DNA of 64,000 bases, from NCBI GenBank assembly GCA_023362775.1, contig JALMGJ010000008.1, forward strand, positions 34,087,001 to 34,151,000, given 5' to 3'. The number at the start of each line of letters is the position of its first letter. Within the stretch, counting starts at the first letter, position 1. This stretch comes from Charina bottae. Its lineage: Eukaryota; Chordata; Lepidosauria; Squamata; Charinaidae. A program made the position numbers and the translations under genes. Shown piece after piece: positions 41,650-52,664 of the stretch. A model generated the notes under the pieces. It was given only the letters and a program-made list of their open reading frames with translations, had not been told where the DNA came from and searched no databases.

Positions 41650-43380
41650 CAAGTGGTTCTCTGTATAACAATGTGTCTTTGTTTGAGTATGTACCACCAT
41701 CATCTTTGCTGTCACTCTTGTTTCAGTGTGATGGGTATCTTGACTATCCTTTCTTTTATTCCTTTGGTTCTGAATTTCCTAGGTTTTTTTCTCTTTATTA
41801 ATCTGATTTTTTTTGGAGTGGGGAGTACCAAATTATTTAATTAATTTGGTTTACAAGGACAGTGTGTGAAATGTTCTATCTAGAAGACAGTAAGTTAAAT
41901 GGAAGTGAGGGAAATGGTGAATTTGTTGGAATGACGGGGAAGAGAAAGGAGCAGGCAATAGTTATATTTCAAATAGAACATTCTCTTTTTCAGCAAAAGA
42001 AGAGGAAAATATTTCACTGAAACACAACATGAAATCAGTCCAAATCGGCTTGTGGAAAATTAATAGTGACAAGCTAAATATGATTGTATTTACTTCCCTT
42101 TTACTTTGAAAGTTTTTCAGATGGCAGAGGCCATAGAGACGGCTAAAGCACAGTTTGAAAATCAAGTCCTTTTGAAGTGGTGTCCTCGAAATGTTGAATT
42201 TGATAGAAGCAGATTAATAGTTCCTCAGTGAATTGGCTTGCATTTTAGGTCTACAGTATAACTGTCTAGAACTGAATGAGGCTTGAAACAGAATAGATAG
42301 CTCATTATAAGGATCACTGTCCCAGTGCTGAAGCATTTCTCAATATGTTGCTCTCCATATTTATTGGCACTGCAACTCCCAGATTTACCCCCAGCTGCCA
42401 CATACTATATATATAGTCCATCCACATTCCCCTCTGTATAGTTCACCAACATAGGAACATGCTAGCTGGGGTAATCTGAGAACTGAAGTTCTAACACACC
42501 TTACGTTGATCAGAACAACAACTTCCCCTGCCTTTTTCAGAAATAAAAATTGAAAAGAAACTTGTTTCAGCCATATTGTATAGATGTTATACAATAAACC
42601 AGTTTCATTAGGTTGTCCATTCTATCAGCTATACTCCGATAACAGCAAATTCTTGAAGTTAAGAAGAAGCAAAGTAGGGCCATTCTATCAGATTGAGTGA
42701 TTAGCCATTTTTAAATCCTCATCTCCATAAGCTCCACTTAGTTCCTTCTGATCAATAGAACCCTTTTGCAACTATGGACAAGCAGTTGGCTTTGGTATCC
42801 ACACCGCAATAGCTTTTCCTTTTTTGTTAGCTTTCAGATTAAAGATTGAGGGTAAGGACTGTTAGTGATCTTTGTATGATACTCTACAAGCTGTACAAAT
42901 GCTTTAAACAAACAACAAATACACAAACAATATGCAACTGAAATTGCCCTTGGACTTCTGGGAATATTTTGTTTCAGATTCTAAAGGCATGCAACATGGT
43001 TTACTCTGCTGAATTAAGTGGCTGTCATTCTAAAGCTATATACAGTAGAAATAATATGTAACCAGTTTGGAATTCTTTACCACACTTTGTCATTTTATTA
43101 TTACCTGCACTTTGAGAAAATGGGGGTGGATGTCAATCCAGTGCTTAAACCTGAGATGTTGAATGATGATCTGATTAGGCATATCAATTTTCATTTTGAT
43201 AGCTGGGATTCTAAAGGAACTTTCATGCCTTTTTTCTTGGCCCAATTTAAAAAAAAAGCTGTTCTGAGATCCACACAATATACTGTATTGAACATGCACC
43301 CTACTTGATGTTACATGTTCTTGTTTTTTGCTGTCCCCCACAATGCTGGACTCCCTTTCCAAGTGTCTCCCTTCTACCCA
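41650..43380. other. unclassified sequence
   Basis: No gene or datable repeat is recognised. Confidence 0.5.
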
Positions 43381-43384
43381 TAAG

Positions 43385-43667
43385 GTTGTTAAGCAAATCA
43401 CATGGTCATTAAGTGAATCTGGCTTCCCCCATTGATTTTGCTTGTCAGAAGCCAGCAGGAAAAATCGCAAATGGCGATCACGTGACTCCAGGACATTGCA
43501 ACTGTCGTAAATACATGCCAGTTGCCAAGTGCCCAAATTTTGATCATGTGACCACGGGGATGCTGTGACAGTTGTAAGTTCAAGGACTGGTCATAAGTCA
43601 CTTTTTTCAGCGCTGTCATAACTTTGAATGGTCGCTAAATGAATAGTTGTAAGTCAAGGGCTACCTG
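43385..43667 (-). mobile_element. miniature transposon, second copy of the 40081 family
   Basis: The 3' side on the plus strand ends GTAAGTCAAGGGCTACCTG, followed by TA (43668-43669). Shared interior words with 40081-40360 include AAATACATGCCAGTTG and GATCA(C/T)GTGAC. The other terminus is not recognisable, so the copy is truncated or decayed there. Confidence 0.65.
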
Positions 43668-43954
43668 TATAGCTAAGCCACTAGCACTCTTTATTTCACA
43701 ATCTGCTGTGCAACCCCAGTCCCTCTCCATTTGCTCTTTGTAGCAAACACTGAGCAGAAGGAACAGTTTCTTAAGCACAAGACCAGAAGTGCATATTAGT
43801 TGGCCTCTGTCCAGACTTTATTAGTGGTGTGTGTGTGCTCGTAGATCTTATACAAAAGACAGAGGCAGCCACCACTATAATTTCTTAGATTACATTTGGA
43901 ACCAAGAGGAACCATATAGAAATCACCAGGCATGCAAAGAAACACAGGATAAAA

Positions 43955-43988
<34 letters not shown>
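43955..43988. repeat. microsatellite (CA)n
   Basis: Perfect ACAC repeat. Confidence 0.95.
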
Positions 43989-43991
<3 letters not shown>

Positions 43992-44290
43992 GATACAGTG
44001 CAACTTCTTGTTTTTAAGATTCATAAGTTGGACACAGCCACACACATTTTTCTAAGCTCCTGCCTTTTATAAATTTTATTATTTTAAACTATTCATTTTA
44101 GCTTCCTTTTTTGGTTTTTGGTTTTCTTTTAGATAGTTTTGGTTAGATCTTTTGATAGTTTTAGTCAGAATAGGGTTTTTTAGGTCTCTGTAGCTTTTAA
44201 ATTAGATTTTTATATTATACCATTTTAAAAAAAATCGGGACTGATATTTGACGGAGAAAATAGGCCTACACCTCTGAATAACAGCCAAAG

Positions 44291-44986
44291 ATGCAAAAAC
44301 ATAAAGCGAAAACAAAAAAGAACTTGAAAATAAAGTTTAAAAGGAGGCACATACTGGAGATTCAGACGAGAGGAAATCACAAACAAGACAAGGCTGCTTT
44401 GACTTCTAGGCAACCAAAGATAAAGGAGTTTCTACAGCCAATGGATACTGCGAGTAAGTCTTCTCTCCCTCCTTTTTCTCCCCTTGCAACCTCCGTACAT
44501 AGTTCCTATTCCACATTGGACTGGGATGTGGAAGATGGTACATCTTCATTGTGTGGAAGTGAGGCGTCAATAGGAGATAGAGGGGAGGATATGGACAATA
44601 TTAGGAGTAATTTTAAAGGTGACTTGGATCTGGTTGCCAAGAACTGCCTTTTGACAGCGCAAACAGTCATTGCAATATTCGACCAGCTCCTGGAGGCTAA
44701 TAAAAAGATAGACGAATTAAAGACTTTAATGGGAGATTACATCACTAAACTGGATAAGAAAGCAAATAGTAACCCCCATGTGTTAACATCTATATCAAAC
44801 TCAAGGACAGTAAGGGTGGCATGGGGGTGTTCAGATGGAGAAGGCATGGAGGAAAGGCTAGTATTGCAGAGGCATAGTATTTTACTCCATGTTGCCAATG
44901 TAACTTTGAACAGTTGTAGGTGGCATAATAGAAGAGTTATACTGAACTCCCTTTCTCAATTTCTACGCTGTACTCTAACGAAATAA
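44291..44986 (+). pseudogene. LINE ORF1 fragment, first part
   Basis: A 231-residue frame. It has a basic N-terminus (HKAKTKKNLKIKFKRR), a Ser/acidic middle, and a predicted coiled coil at about 115-155 (IAIFDQLLEANKKIDELKTL). ORF1 proteins of this layout bind element RNA. The last part, from about residue 165, probably passes through frame changes. The Tc1 element lies 32 bp after its stop. It is not a host gene: it continues on the far side of Tc1. Confidence 0.6.
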
Positions 44987-45018
44987 CAGAGATCTCCTGG
45001 CTCTCTAGTAGGCATGGA

Positions 45019-45217
45019 CAGTGGGGCAAAAAAGTATTTAGTCAGCCACCAATTGTGCAAGTTCTCCCACTTAAAAAGATGAGAGAGGCCTGTAATTGAC
45101 ATCATAGGTAGACCTCAACTATGAGAGACAAAATGAGAAAACAAATCCAGACAATCACATTGTCTGATTCGGAAAGAATTTATTTGCAAATTATGGTGGA
45201 AAATAAGTATTTGGTCA
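45019..45217 (+). repeat. Tc1 left terminal inverted repeat
   Basis: Reverse complement of 46420-46618 with about two mismatches (GAAAG/GAAAT and TATGGTGG/TATGTTGG). Confidence 0.95.
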
Positions 45218-45383
45218 CCTACAAACAAGCAAGATGTCTGGCTCTCACAGACCTGTAACTTCTTCTTTAAGAGGCTCCTCTGTCCTCCACTCATTACCTG
45301 TAGGAATGGCACCTGTTTGAACTTGTTATCAGTATAAAAGACACCTGTCCACAACCTCAAACAGTCACACTCCAAACTCCACT

Positions 45384-46403
45384 ATGGTAAAGACCAAAGA
45401 GCTGTCGAAGGACACCAGAAACAAAATTGTAGACCTGCACCAGGCTGGGAAGACTGAATCTGCAATAGGCAAGCAGCTTGGTGTGAAGAAATCAACTGTG
45501 GGAGCAATAATTAGAAAATGGAAGACATACAAGACCACTGATAATCTCCCTCGATCTGGGGCTCCACGCAATATCTCACCCCGTGGGGTCAAAATGATCA
45601 CAAGAACGGTGAGCAAAAATCCCAGAACCACACGGGGGGACCTAGTGAATGACCTGCAGAGAGCTGGGACCAACGTAACAAAGGCTACCATCAGTAACAC
45701 ACTACGCCGCCAGGGACTCAGATCCTGCAGTGCCAGACATGCCCCCCTGCTTAAGCCAGTACATGTCCGGGCCCGTCTGAAGTTTGCTAGAGAGCATTTG
45801 GATGATCCAGAAGAGGATTGGGAGAATGTCATATGGTCAGATGAAACCAAAGTAGAACTGTTTGGTAGAAACACAACTCGTCGTGTTTGGAGGAGAGAGA
45901 ATGCTGAGTTGCATCCAAAGAACACCATATCTACTGTGAAGCATGGGGGTGGCAACATCATGATTTGGGGCTGTTTCTCTGCAAAGGGACCAGGACGACT
46001 GTTCCGTGTACAGGAAAGAATGAATGGGGCCATGTATCGTGAGATTTTGAGTGCAAACCTCCTTCCATCAGCAAGGGCATTGAAGATGAAACGTGGCTGG
46101 GTCTTTCAGCATGACAATGATCCCAAACACACTGCCCGGGCAATGGAGTGGCTTCGTAAGAAGCATTTCAAGGTCCTGGAGTGGCCTAGCCAGTCTCCAG
46201 ATCTCAACCCCATAGAAAACCTTTGGAGGGAGTTGAAAGTCCGTGTTGCCCAGCGACAGCCCCAAAACATCACTGCTCTAGAGGAGATCTGCATGGAGGA
46301 ATGGGCCAACATACCAGCAACAGTGTGTGCCAACCTTGTGAAGAATTACAGAAAATGTTTGGCCTCTGTCATTGCCAACAAAGGATATATAACAAAGTAT
46401 TGA
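45384..46403 (+). CDS. Tc1-type transposase
   Basis: The 339-residue protein cuts and rejoins the element at its inverted repeats in the nucleus. Residues 1-110 form the two helix-turn-helix (paired-like) DNA-binding halves ([20 protein letters not shown], then LPRSGAPRN between them). The catalytic domain has Asp153 in VIWSDETKV, Asp244 in [11 protein letters not shown] and Glu278 in [11 protein letters not shown]. There are 33 residues between the second Asp and the Glu, one fewer than the DD34E spacing of this family. A missing residue in ARAMEW after PKHT explains it. The length is the usual 340 or so. Start ATG 45384 fits the family N-terminus (MVKTKELS). No stop or frameshift is present. 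Activity is uncertain because of the spacing. Confidence 0.95.
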   Translation: MVKTKELSKDTRNKIVDLHQAGKTESAIGKQLGVKKSTVGAIIRKWKTYKTTDNLPRSGAPRNISPRGVKMITRTVSKNPRTTRGDLVNDLQRAGTNVTKATISNTLRRQGLRSCSARHAPLLKPVHVRARLKFAREHLDDPEEDWENVIWSDETKVELFGRNTTRRVWRRENAELHPKNTISTVKHGGGNIMIWGCFSAKGPGRLFRVQERMNGAMYREILSANLLPSARALKMKRGWVFQHDNDPKHTARAMEWLRKKHFKVLEWPSQSPDLNPIENLWRELKVRVAQRQPQNITALEEICMEEWANIPATVCANLVKNYRKCLASVIANKGYITKY

Positions 46404-46419
46404 GATGAACTTTTGATAT

Positions 46420-46618
46420 TGACCAAATACTTATTTTCCAACATAATTTGCAAATAAATTATTTCCGAATCAGACAATGTGATTGTCTGGATTTGTTTTC
46501 TCATTTTGTCTCTCATAGTTGAGGTCTACCTATGATGTCAATTACAGGCCTCTCTCATCTTTTTAAGTGGGAGAACTTGCACAATTGGTGGCTGACTAAA
46601 TACTTTTTTGCCCCACTG
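46420..46618 (-). repeat. Tc1 right terminal inverted repeat
   Basis: Partner of 45019-45217. Confidence 0.95.
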
Positions 46619-46620
46619 GA

Positions 46621-47664
46621 TGTAAAAGAATACTGTTAAATTTTGAACAGTTTATTTTGCCATCAATGCTTTTAAGTCTTGAAAATTATTTAACAAAATA
46701 TCATATCCAGCCAATACGTGTTTTTTACAACACCTAAACTCAGCCCTTATTAAAGTCTGGGTGAATATCCAAGTCAATGAGGGAGGATGGAACGAACCTT
46801 GAAAATTATAATTATAATCGCTCACTATCTGCAAAAAGGAGATCTCCTTCACTAACAAGGTAAGAACAAGATAAGGACAATGGAAAAGAGGCACCGGATT
46901 TACCAAAAGGAGAGACACAGGTCTTAAATGAGTTTTTGGAAGATGAGGAAGAATTAACCCATCTGTTTGCCACTCTTCCCCCAGGGGAACAACAACTGAT
47001 CTTAAATAAAATTGATACAGTAAGATCAATGCTGGTAACAAATGCAACAGAAACTCTTAATACCTTACTCCCATCTAGCTGCTCTTCTATGGATCCGTTA
47101 CTAAATCCAGACTCTGAAAGTATAAAATCTCCAGAAAAAAAAAAGAGAAGGTGTGCCAGTCCAAAGCAAAAATATACAAAAGAAAAGGTCACCCAGTGGG
47201 ATATTACAACACAAGCTTTAATTAATCACTTAGAGGATAAAACTGCAGTTGGTGACTTAATTTCATTGGCACCAGAAAATCAGATAGAACAATCTTCAGA
47301 GTTGCCCCCTGCAGATGATCCTAATGTGGCTTCTACTCCTGATTTTATTCAGCAAAGGAACGCTCCACCCATTTCTTGTCACTCTATGCCACCACAAGCT
47401 AACATTATCAAGGGAAGCCTCGAAAGGAAGCAATCCCTTGTTACCAACCCCCAAGCTGATGATAGCTACATACAAGTCCAGCAATTAGAAAATGAGATGG
47501 ACAGATTGAATTTACTGCCACTTGCTGAGACATCAGGGAATTTTGGCATCTATGAAAAAGAAGAGCAACAATTACAATCTCCGGTGAGGAAAGTTGATTC
47601 TTATAATAATTGTGTTTATATGGGAAGTATTGATAATATTGCTCCAGATTCAGAAACAAACTGA
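46621..47664 (+). pseudogene. LINE ORF1, second part
   Basis: After Tc1 the sequence reads ILLNFEQFILPSMLLSLENY and IRVFYNT with stops and frame changes. Then comes an open 242-residue frame (46936-47664) that is acidic and Ser/Pro-rich, with a basic KSPEKKKRRCASPKQK patch like a nuclear signal and a short helix LENEMDRLNLLP. It ends 36 bp before the first endonuclease codons, as ORF1 does before ORF2. No known catalytic motif is visible. Confidence 0.55.
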
Positions 47665-47699
47665 CTGACTGTATCTTTATGTCCTACTCCACCACTCCA

Positions 47700-48480
47700 C
47701 TTAGAACATACTCCCCGTGGGAGAACTATACAAATTGTGTCCTGGAATGTAGCTGGATGGAAGGAAGCGGTGGACAGTGAATTAGTGGGTTTCCTTTCTA
47801 GATTTGATGTAATAGTCATTCAGGAAACCTGGTTAACTGGAGAGGATGAACCAGTACAACTCCCGGGCTTTCAAAGATGGGATACCCCTGCCCAAAAATT
47901 AAAGAATAAAGGGCGAGCCTCTGGCGGCCTCTGCATTCTCATTAAGCAAGAACTGCAATGGCAGGATGAGAAATTAGATAATGAAGAAAAATCATCTCAT
48001 TTATTAATTGTGAAATTTAGATATAAGGACCTAGAAGTAATATTAGTAAATGTATATATTCCCCCAAACACATCTTCCTATTATAATTCTGATCACTGGA
48101 TATGTCTAGAAATAATAATGAATGAAATAACAACATTGTATTCTCAATCTATAATTATAATACTTGGCGATTTTAATGCCAAATTAGGACCATTTCTTTA
48201 TGATTTTGTTCAAAAGAATAGATTTCCAAATGAATTCCTTGAGAATCACCCACAGTGGCTCTCAAGAGATAACAAAAATAACAGTGCTGGCTTGTATTTA
48301 GTTTCTTTAATTTTTAAATGTAATCTCCAAATTTTGGGATGTAAGGATGACAATTATACAGTATATACCCATATACATACCACTCAGCCCACACAAGTAG
48401 TGTGTTAGATCTCATTTGTGTATCAAGAAACAAAGCTGATCTCTTTTCAGAGATTATTGTATAACTAAGAGGCGAAAGGG
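47700..48480 (+). pseudogene. LINE AP-endonuclease domain, interrupted
   Basis: The frame runs from RGRTIQIVSWNVAGW. Visible endonuclease motifs are SWNVAG, VIVIQETWL (catalytic Glu), LVNVYIPPN, and ILGDFNAKLG (Asp and Asn). A frame change occurs near 48400. The last motif, normally SDH, lies beyond the SINE as ESDYQPVSV at about 48826-48852, with His changed to Tyr. The domain nicks target DNA in live elements. This copy is dead. Confidence 0.8.
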
Positions 48481-48811
48481 GCGTGGTGGCTCAGCGGGTA
48501 AGATGCCAGGCTTGTCGATCGGAAGATCGCAAGTTTGGAGATTTGAATCCCTAGCCCCGCGTGCGGAGTGAGCTCCCGCACTAGCTCCAGCTCTTACCAA
48601 CCTAGCAATTCGAAAGCATGCAAATGCAAGTAGATTAATAGGTACCACTTCGGTGGGTAGGTAACAGCGTTCCACATGCGTCATGTGGCCACATGACCGT
48701 GGAAGTGTCTTGGGACAATGCTGGCTCTTTGGCTAACAAACGGAGATGAGCACCAGCCCCTAGAGTCGGACACGACTGCACAAATGTGCGGGGGGGGGGG
48801 CTTTACCTTTT
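48479..48811 (+). mobile_element. squamate tRNA-derived SINE (long type) in the LINE endonuclease
   Basis: The head is GGGCGTGGTGGCTCAGCGGG with A-box-like GGCTCAGCGGGTAAGATG and B box GATTTGAATCC. It ends TTTACCTTTT after a G run. A 13-bp TSD, TAAGAGGCGAAAG, flanks it at 48466-48478 and 48812-48824. GAGTCGGACACGACTG near 48764 resembles the BovB 3' end. The same SINE lies in reverse at 24752-25084. Confidence 0.9.
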
Positions 48812-48824
48812 TAAGAGGCGAAAG

Positions 48825-51290
48825 TGATTATCAACCAGTGAGCGTGAAATTATTGGGTAGTTCAGATTTAAGACCATGTAACATGGCTGACAGGTGGGTC
48901 ACTAATAACTATGAGGTGTGTCAAAATGAAAGACTAATATGGGCCAAAGTTGATACTATGGCAATATCAGATAGCCTTAAAGCAGAGAATGCGGCTAATT
49001 GGGCTACTACAATCCGGTCGCCTACTGCCGACTGGCTGTCAGTTTCCAATGCATTTACAAATGTGTGCTATATGTTTAGTTTAACAACTAAACCTTTTGT
49101 GAAAAGTTCTCACGTAGGCAGATCTCCCTGGTTTGGCATTGAATGCCAACTGATGAAAAAGAAACTGAAGTCAGCTATGAGACTTGCTCAGAGGTGTTCC
49201 TCTGCTCATATACAAGCTGAGATGTTGACCTTAAGAAGGGAATATAAAAAACTTATAAAATTAAAGAAAAGAATTATGCTGTCTCAGTTTGGTCTGGACT
49301 TGAGCTAGCAGCAAAAAGTCACAATTTGGCTATATTCTGGCATTCCGTAGCAAGAATTCTAAAGGAACAGAGATTTGAACTTGATATACCAATCCCTGCT
49401 GAGGATTGGGAGAATTACCATCGAGGTTTATTTGCTGTAATGGATTCTGCAGAGAAACAGTCCTTAAGTAGTGAATTACTATCTATTGAAGCCTCTCCTC
49501 CCTGGCCACCAGTCTCAGAAAAAGAGATATAGTCCATTATAAACGGTCTAAAGAGTAACAAAGCCCCGGGGGAGGATTTTTTACCAGCCGAATTATTCAA
49601 AAAATATCCCGACTGGTGGGGCCCTCTATTGGCAGGTCTGTTTGCGCATATAAACAACAGCTGCCAGATCCCAGTCAGGTGGAAGATGGCAATAGTGGTT
49701 CCCATACATAAAAAAGAGAATAAAGAGGATCCCAGCAATTATAGGCCCATCAGTTTAATAGATATTGTTGCCAAAGTATATGCTAGGTTCCTCTTGAGCA
49801 GAGTTGAAAGCTGGGTAAATGAAAAAGGTATCCTTGCAGAAGAACAAGCAGGTTTTAGGCAAAACCGATCTACCATTGATAATTGCTTCATTCTGAACCA
49901 CATGATTGCCAAATATGCCTGTAAGAGGAGACACTTGTATGCTGCCTTTATTGATTTTTCTGCAGCATTTGACATGGTGAACAGAGAAGTATTATGGAGT
50001 AAATTGACTGCCCTCAAAATTGAACCCAGATTGCTGGTATTGATTAAAGCTCTATACACAAGCACTTGTTTGAGAGTGTGGTTTGGGGTAAATGGAGCTA
50101 TGACAAACAGGATCAACACATACAAAGGGGTAAGACAAGGGTGCATATTAGTGCCACTATTATTCAATCTATATATCAATGACCTGCCAGGAGTAATGAA
50201 GGACCCTGCAGCTCATATGCCTAAAGTCCTAAATACGTATTGTAACAACTTGCTATACGCTGATGATATGATATTATTATCATATTCACAAGTTGGATTA
50301 CGTAGATTGTTAAGAAGACTTAGCTCCTACTGTGAGGATAACTCTCTAATCATCAATAAATCAAAGTAAAAAATTATGGTGTTTGGAAAAAGACAACAGA
50401 GACATAGATGGCAATTAGATGGTGAAGTAATAGAACAAGTGAATACCTTTCCTTACCTTGGGGTAATTTTCTCTGAGACTGGATCCTGGGTTTTTCATCA
50501 TCAAAGGAGTTCACTTAGAGGAAAGGCACACCTGAATCTACTACTTAAATTAAAAACACATAGCTACCCAGGTTCCTTAGCTCCGATAATCAAAGTATAT
50601 AAAGCTAAAGTTACACCTATGCTTTTATATGCAGCAGAAGTCTGGGGTTTAAATTCCACTATGTTAATAGAACAAGCATAATCCCAGCATCTGAGAAGTA
50701 TCCTGGGTGTAGATAAAAGGACTTCAGCTGCTGCAGTTAGAGCTCAATTAGAAATTTACACAATCTACTCACAGTCTAAAATTAGAGCGTACAATTATTG
50801 GTGTAAAATCAATTAAATCGAGTCTGATAGACTTCCAAGATTGTGTCTATTAGAACAGATAAAATCCCAACTGCAGACCTCTTGGATTACACAACTAACA
50901 AATTATATAAGGAGTTGCGGTCTCCCTGTCTCTTGCACTTCCGGAGATCAAGTCAAAAAGAATGCCATACAAAGAATCTTGGATATAGAAGCGCAAAAAG
51001 ATATAGCCACCCTTAGGAAGGTTGGTAATTTGAAATGGCTGAGCCATAAACACACTTTTCAAATTGCCAACTATTTAAAAATACAAATGCCAAAACATCT
51101 CAGGGAGGTATTCACCTGAGCTAGATTTGATCAGCTTGATACAATGGTCAAATATGGGAGATTTAACAGCATCCCTTATAATGAACACATTTGTATATGT
51201 GGAGCGCCTGAAATTGAGGATATAGCACATATATTATTTGATTGTAATTTGTACAAGAAGGTGAGAGATCTGCACCTTGGCCCATACATT
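48825..51290 (+). pseudogene. LINE reverse transcriptase and C-terminal domain, decayed
   Basis: From 48825 come the end of the endonuclease (SDYQPVSV), a linker (to 49308) and then RT. Motifs include KAPGEDFLPAELF, NYRPISLIDIVAKVYARFLL, AGFRQNRSTID, FIDFSAAFDMV (first catalytic Asp), KGVRQGCILVPLLFNLYIND and LLYADDMILL (YADD, about 50254-50280). Next come TFPYLGVIFSETGSW and YAAEVWGLNS, and a Cys-Cys...His-Cys motif (CICGAPEIED..H..FDC) at about 51195-51245. Stops interrupt at about 49531 (EKEI stop), 50368, 50680 and 50813-51118. Open pieces are 48718-49308, 49326-49532, 49629-50369, 50376-50681 and 50841-51119. Confidence 0.88.
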
Positions 51291-51409
51291 AAATGAATGA
51301 CCCACTGGGAACCACATATTAGAACAACATATTTTATGTGTGGCCAAGACCCAAAAATAACATATAACACAACTCTGTATTTAAGTAAATCAATACGCTT
51401 GAGATCTAC

Positions 51410-51515
51410 ATATGTAGGGTTGATTGGGGTAAACTGCCCAGAGTCCCCTTTGTGGGGGGAGATGGGCGGTGATAGAAGTTGGACAAATAAATAAATAAAT
51501 AAATAAATAAATAAA
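51410..51515 (+). mobile_element. L2-like tail with (AAAT)n
   Basis: It reads AACTGCCCAGAGTCCCC, then GAGATGGGCGGTGATAGAAG and AAAT repeats. It appears inserted in the 3' region of the long LINE. Confidence 0.55.
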
Positions 51516-51711
51516 ATAAAACTGTAGGGGTGACACGGAAATATGTGTATTTTCACTTATATGTATACTTATCTGCTGTATTTTTATTTACTTCTTACTC
51601 AACTTGTCTTTTTATATTAATTTTATATAGAGTTTTATTAACATTTACTGTTTAATCTTGTATTCTGATATGGCCTAAGGGCTAATCAATAAACTTTGAT
51701 TGATTCATTCA

Positions 51712-51870
51712 TTCGTTCATTCAACTTATATGGCTGCCCATCTCAGCATGATGATTCTGGTTGGCTAACAGCAGTTAAAATCAAAAGCAACAGCAAAATG
51801 AATTACATAATTGGCAGCCAAGATAAAAACCAGTCAAACAACAATTAAAATGACCATCTCACGTGCTCTA
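51712..51870 (-). mobile_element. L2-like LINE 3' tail fragment
   Basis: On the plus strand it shows ATATGGCTGCCCATCTCAGC, ATGATTCTGG and AAAATCAAAAGCAACA, the reversed tail and adjoining 3' region of L2-like LINEs. Confidence 0.5.
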
Positions 51871-52585
51871 ACAATCTGATTCTCAGGCCTGGGAAAACAA
51901 TCACATTTTCTCTGACTGTTTCAGTAGTTGCAGCTTGTTATTAACCTTATTCATCTGAATACTGCATTTCATTTATGGATTTTCTCATGCGTACACACAG
52001 TTTTGTTTCACTGCAGCAAGATGTTTTGTTTCTCAATGCTATGGCATTTTCCACTTTCCTTTTATTATTGTCACTTCCCACCATCCACTTAGTTTATATT
52101 TTGATTTAGTTTTCCTTTTCCTCTGTTAAGTCTTCCATTTCAAAATTCTACTAAAAATACATTTGCAATAACTGTACGTGACACATGTAATTGCTGTGCA
52201 TCCACGTTAGACAGAACAGTCCTTTCTCTGAAGAGCAGCCCAAGGACTCCGCTGTCATATGGCATCATCTCTTTGAGGAGTGGCACAATCCAAGTGTCTT
52301 TTAAAATATTAAACTTTAAGGAAGAAGACTTGAAAGTGCCAATCAGCAGTTACATATCAGATTGAGCAGGCACACTGGTCATCTATCAGTCTTCCCCTTG
52401 TATTTCTTTTATAGCAAAACAGAATAACAATTTTATGTGTATCTGTCTATGAGCTTATCCTGATATCCTGCAAACTGCAGCATGAATATGTCCTTTTAAC
52501 CATTTTATATGTCACATCCTCTTTAAAGTAACATTTTCCCTTTTCTCCCAACAGAATTAGTGTGGGTGGGTGGATGGATGGATAG
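51870..52585. other. unclassified sequence
   Basis: Nothing is recognised. Confidence 0.5.
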
Positions 52586-52664
52586 ACAGCCACCCATCTC
52601 ACACAAGTCACTGGGAGTCAGGCAGCATATAAATTTAATAAATTTTATTACCACTACTACTACT

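Larger units (their letters stand above)
45019..46618 (+). mobile_element. Tc1-type DNA transposon, 1,600 bp, nearly intact
   Basis: The terminal inverted repeats are 45019-45217 and 46420-46618, 199 bp each, with about two mismatches. The ends are CAGTGGGGCAAAAAAGTATT. One transposase frame (45384-46403) is uninterrupted. Flanking dinucleotides are GA on both sides (45017-45018, 46619-46620) instead of the usual TA. The host LINE sequence continues on both sides. The sequence strongly resembles Tc1 elements known from fishes, frogs and lampreys, and the near-identical ends mark a recent insertion. Confidence 0.95.
44080..51710 (+). mobile_element. long decayed LINE with ORF1, endonuclease and RT, split by Tc1 and a SINE
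   Basis: Parts in order: ORF1 pieces (44291-44986 and 46621-47664), AP endonuclease (47700-48465 and 48825-48860), linker, reverse transcriptase (about 49480-50700) and a C-terminal Cys/His motif (about 51195-51260). The 3' end has AATAAACTTTGATTGATTCA near 51690. A Tc1 transposon (45019-46618) and a SINE (48479-48811) interrupt it. Several stops and frame changes show it is dead. The 5' boundary is approximate and no TSD was found. I cannot assign the clade. The RT is not BovB, CR1 or L1 in its motifs. Confidence 0.8.

Noticed and set aside
45384..46403. Domesticated transposase gene
   Set aside because: Intact terminal inverted repeats still flank it, so it is an ordinary young transposon copy.
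48479..48560. tRNA gene at the start of the long SINE
   Set aside because: It is flanked by a 13-bp TSD and continues into a SINE body. The copy at 24752-25084 is the same.
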